A stretch of DNA of 64,000 nucleotides, taken from assembly GCF_012273895.1 (NCBI RefSeq), contig NC_052109.1:1860001-1924000 (forward strand). The letters run 5' to 3'. Made by a program: the position numbers and the translations under genes. Origin of the DNA: Zerene cesonia. Lineage: Eukaryota; Arthropoda; Insecta; Lepidoptera; Pieridae. Within the stretch, counting starts at the first letter, position 1. Each line of letters starts with the position of its first letter. The notes beneath the pieces were generated by a model. It worked only from the letters and a program-made list of their open reading frames with translations. It searched no databases and was not told where the DNA came from. Of the stretch, positions 60,401 to 64,000 are shown in pieces.

Positions 60401-63400
60401 GTAACATTCATTTTGAAATTAATTTATAATAAAATTCAGGGAGCGTTATGATGTTAATGTTCCTTCAATATACATAATGTAATAATGAAGTATCTAATCT
60501 ATGATATTAAGATTAAAAAAGGATTGTCATACTAGAAACAAAATGATGCAATTGTTTTTAACATTATTTTGCAAATAATAACATTGTGATCTCTGTATAC
60601 TGGGAACACTATGTTTTCTAAACCATTAACTATTAGGGATGGTGAATAATCAAATGCATGAGTATTCAAGCTATGATAAACGATCAGTATTTACAATGCT
60701 GGGTAATTTTTTTTATCTCATAGTCTGCGTATGTATACTATATACTATTTTATTTTAAAAATAAAACATGTACCTATCAGATGGGCTCTCCCGGCGCGCA
60801 TGGCCCAGGCGGGGTTCTACCACCAGCCGTCGCCGAGCGGGGACGACCGCGCCATGTGCTTCACGTGCATGGTGTGCCTCGTCTGCTGGGAGAAGTCGGA
60901 CGAGCCGTGGGTGGAGCACGAACGGCACTCGCCAAACTGCCCCTTCGTGAGGGGCGAGTACACACACAATGTTCCTATATCGGTGAGTGAGGATGGGATC
61001 TGATGTTATTTGCAGCTATAACTTTTTGTGTTGACTTAGAGCTGGCAACTGTTTTTTTGTTCTAGTATGAAAAATATGGTAACTTACTGGTTACTGGTTG
61101 TATAATTGTTAAAGTAGGCAATGGTATTATTTTTATAAATGTTTTATAAAAAATGTGAAATTTATAGGTAACCAATGCCACAGCATGTGCGGTGCCATGT
61201 CCGAGTGTAAGGGTAGTATCCAAAGGTAACACAGGAGATCTTATAGCAACTGGTACCACAGAAGGCAAAGTTAATATCTGGAAATTTGATTGTGGACTTA
61301 AATTAGTGAAATTCTTACATCTTTCACCTTATGACTCCATATTCAGTGGCATTCTCACAACTGATAGTCATAAAGTATGGTCAGCAAGTTTAGAAAAAGA
61401 TTCATGTAAGTATTGGCGATTTTTATTTATTTTTAAATGGATTTACACCTTAATTAATTACTATACATATAATCATTTATTTACGTTATTTCAGCAACAT
61501 ATGGAATTGAACTTACTGCCATGACTTTTATTGGAATGGCATCACAACAAGAGACATATCCTCAAGCACAAAATAGTGAAAATACCGAAAAGGAAACAAG
61601 CATAAGTAAAGCTAAACCATCCCTTATTTGCGCTGTAGTAATCACTCGAACAGTATCAATACCCACAAACCAACCAATTAAAGATGACTCAAGCAAAGCT
61701 CTTTTCGATGCTGGAGATCCAGAGAAATCTAAAGAAACAATCCAAGCCATGAATGACCAGAATGAAGCTAAGAATAATTTAGCGAGTACAAATAAAATGT
61801 TATTTTTGTTAACATACGACATACACAATTCTATGGCGGGTTCAATGACGACGGTGATACACACATCAAACAGCAGCGGGAACTCGAAGCCTGGTGGGAG
61901 TAAAAAGGTTTGTACAGTACAAAGGACAGATGATGCAAATATATACGACGACATTTACTTCCAATATTCTGACGAGGATACAGAGCTTCCGCAATGCACA
62001 AACTTATTAGATGAACAAATTAGTAATGTTTTTAATTTAGATGCATCATCAAGTAAAGAGGACTGCAAAAGTTGGGGACCAAAAAAGACAATATTTAACA
62101 AACATTTCAAAGTATTACCCCCACCCCCTCCTACAGCTTTGTTGCCAGAACTGCCAGAATCAGAACAGGGCATTATGTTAGATTTTGTAGGAAAAATATC
62201 ACAACTGAAGAGTTGGAAAAGTGGAAATTTAGACTCTGTTATAACTAAAATAGTTGACCAAACAGATGCAGTACAAGGTGACCCCATTACACATTACCTC
62301 AACATGACTGGTCAGGGACCACTGGAAATATCAGATCTGAAGTGGTATGAAGGGGTTGATAATACAGAAAAGGTTAAACTACCAACTGCTACAAAAAGCA
62401 AAGCTGGAACTCAAACTGTACTCAGTATTAACCCAAATGATGGATTTGACAGTGATCCTCCGCCAGAAGAAGCCGTCTCGCAGGGTATAGCTATACAATG
62501 TCTAAGTCTTCCAGCTAGCTTAAATATATGCGACGATGCAAAAGTGACACATCTTCTACCATCTGAAGATAAAGAACATCTCTTAGTCGTAGTATCTTCA
62601 ATCGAACCCAGCAAAATTAAAACAGACGAAGAGATTGATGCTGATGGCGATATAAAAATGGAAGTAGATGAAGTCTCTGACCAACCTGATAAGACTGACG
62701 ATAATGACACTAAAGCATATTTTCTGTACTATAAAATTAACAATAAAACTTCTATTTACACTTTAGACGATAATCCTGTCACAATAAAGGAGCTACCATA
62801 CAATGAGAGTCCTGTAGATTTGTGTTTATTACCAGTAGATAAAAACGAACAATACTCATTTGCTTCAGTTGGCCTCGATGGTCATCTGAGAATGTATACT
62901 CTTCCGGATTTTAAGTTGCTTTCTAAAAAACAAGTGCCCAAAGGACGTTTCACATCAGTGACTTATTGTGCTTCTGTCGAGCGCTTGAGCGTGTCTACTA
63001 GGCATGGAATGATATATTTCTATGCTCTTAATAATGGTGAGAAAGATGCATCTGGCGAAACAAATGAAGATGACTTTGCCAACATTGATTTTGATATGCT
63101 ACAACGTGCGCCGAAGGATGATGTACCAGGTTCGACAATTACGCCAGTAATGTTAGCAAATAAAACAGATCTTGATTTAGCTGATCTGACATCAATAATG
63201 TCACTCACTGGCTCTTACTGTCCTAACCCCACGGTCCCTTATAGCGCAGTAGTTCCGGGCTTTTGGTGTGAGTTGTCACCTGCTCAAAGGTCTAGATCCG
63301 ATCACCAAAATAACCGATCTTGGAGGCTTCAAAATACTTCGTCCACATGGGATGAACATGTTCTTGAACTGACTTTACTGTACAATGTTTCTTTGGCTCA

Positions 63401-64000
63401 TATAGAGTTCGGCTTTACATTGCATTCTGCCAATTCTGTTAATTTGCCTATCATACAAGTAACTCTGTTAAAGCAGAATTTACACGGCATCGGGTACAAC
63501 AAGGACGCCTCATATGGTCTGAGGTCGGAATCACCGGTACATTTTTCAGTCATAGATGCTGATGTATCAAATCTCGAAAATCCTGTTAATAGCGAAGAAT
63601 ATTTACAAGCTCATAATGCAGAAATACTCGCGGGTCCGTTATTACTATCATCTGGGTTAGATATGACCCAACAGTCTGGTACTTTGATTCTAACTAGTCC
63701 AAGACTTTACCGTGCCAGAGGCAGGACTTTCTTGATACATATTAAAACCTTATTCGACCCAGCTAAGGATATGAATAAGGGACCCATAAAATCTAGTGAG
63801 AGTAACGCAAAGAAGTCAAGTTTTATTGGATGTGACTGGTTGCATCAAATATCTATCACTGTGCGCTCAACAACTCACACGGAAATCCCGTTGGAAAGAC
63901 AACAAAGAATAACAATGCTGGAATCTAATTGCTTCTTAAACACACTGTGTGAAATAGCTGTTAGTAAAGATCCAACAGACAAGAGAAAACTTGCACTTGA
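57490..64000 (+). CDS. Bruce: BRUCE / BIRC6, N-terminal part (continues past the window)
   Basis: Seven exons join in frame: 57490-57667, 57892-58076, 59949-60077, 60165-60400, 60781-60982, 61168-61405, 61495 to the window end, giving about 1224 residues of a protein of roughly 4,800 in this family. BIRC6 is a giant E2/E3 ubiquitin ligase that restrains caspases, apoptosis and autophagy. A BIR domain lies at residues 243-305 with canonical spacing C269-x2-C272-x16-H289-x6-C296, including DEPWVEHERHSPNCPF. Before and after it are beta-propeller-like segments (NIILVRTDVGGVHVLDVN, GDLIATGTTEGKVNIWKFD). The block from about 63280 (SWRLQNTSSTWDEHVFELTL) matches the conserved region beyond the propeller. 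The start is set by an in-frame TGA at 57424 with no earlier ATG. The E2 domain is outside the window. Confidence 0.93.
58077..59948 (+). other. BRUCE intron 2 with a repeat fragment
   Basis: A 1.87-kb intron, the longest in the visible part of BRUCE. A family A-like repeat lies at 58660-58845 (starts ACTAGTTGACCCCGCAAACA, later GAATTGGTCCATCCGTTCGA). Otherwise AT-rich with nothing recognised. Confidence 0.6.
60781..60982 (+). CDS. Bruce: BRUCE exon 5 encoding the BIR domain
   Basis: The exon carries almost the whole BIR domain, from WALPARMAQAGFYHQPSPSG to CPFVRGEYTHNVPIS. All four zinc ligands are present. It is strikingly GC-rich compared with its AT-rich flanks, as are several conserved exons of POMT2 and cathepsin here. 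Donor GTGAGT, acceptor TATCAG. Confidence 0.93.
61495..64000 (+). CDS. Bruce: BRUCE exon 7, long exon open to the window edge
   Basis: At least 2.5 kb without a stop, in phase with exon 6. It begins STYGIELTAMTFIGMASQQE and contains acidic, low-complexity insertions (such as TDEEIDADGDIKMEVDEVSD and a PPPPP run) between folded segments, then the conserved FWCELSPAQ and ILAGPLLLSSGLDM blocks. The frame is still open at base 64000 (reading TDKRKLAL). Confidence 0.92.

Noticed and set aside
61562..63208. Minus-strand open frames within 61.5-63.2 kb
   Set aside because: They are shadows of the long BRUCE exon on the plus strand.

Overview
The window looks like a draft-assembly piece of a moth or butterfly (Lepidoptera) genome. 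It is AT-rich, has short canonical GT-AG introns, carries dispersed repeat families typical of Lepidoptera, and contains four runs of exactly 1000 N, which are fixed-size placeholders for gaps of unknown length. The host assignment is an inference from repeat style and gene architecture.

Region 1 (1-33 kb) is gene-poor and repeat-laced. It holds a young LTR retrotransposon of errantivirus (Ty3/gypsy) type with two identical 306-bp LTRs at 418-723 and 2592-2897, interrupted by gap 1. It also holds many SINE and LINE fragments, two long hairpins (14764-14822 and 31015-31074), one intronless coiled-coil gene (25734-26378, minus), and a possible 48-nt exon at 258-305 (minus).

Region 2 (33.3-46.9 kb, minus) is one large gene that I could splice end to end in frame across 8 exons. 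It encodes a secreted polyprotein: signal peptide, about ten or more cystatin-like modules separated by dibasic (furin-like) sites, then an I29 propeptide and a complete C1A papain-family protease (cathepsin F type) with Cys, His and Asn all present. It matches what is known as insect multicystatin/cathepsin F. Gap 4 lies inside near-identical cystatin repeats, so the true module number is unknown.

Region 3 (48.2-54.9 kb, plus) is a complete 16-exon gene for protein O-mannosyltransferase 2 (POMT2, 'twisted' in Drosophila). It lies head-to-head with the cathepsin gene, about 1.34 kb apart, with a MITE-like element between them.

Region 4 (57.5-64 kb, plus) is the 5' part of BRUCE/BIRC6, the giant inhibitor-of-apoptosis ubiquitin ligase. 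Seven exons give about the first 1,224 residues, including a canonical BIR zinc motif, and the gene continues beyond the window.

The three large genes share no obvious pathway: lysosomal or secreted proteolysis and its inhibition, ER glycosylation, and apoptosis control. The most distinctive items are the multicystatin-protease polyprotein, the hidden repeat copy number, a LINE whose poly(A) tail abuts the splice donor of the exon carrying the catalytic Cys, and the recent retroelement insertion.
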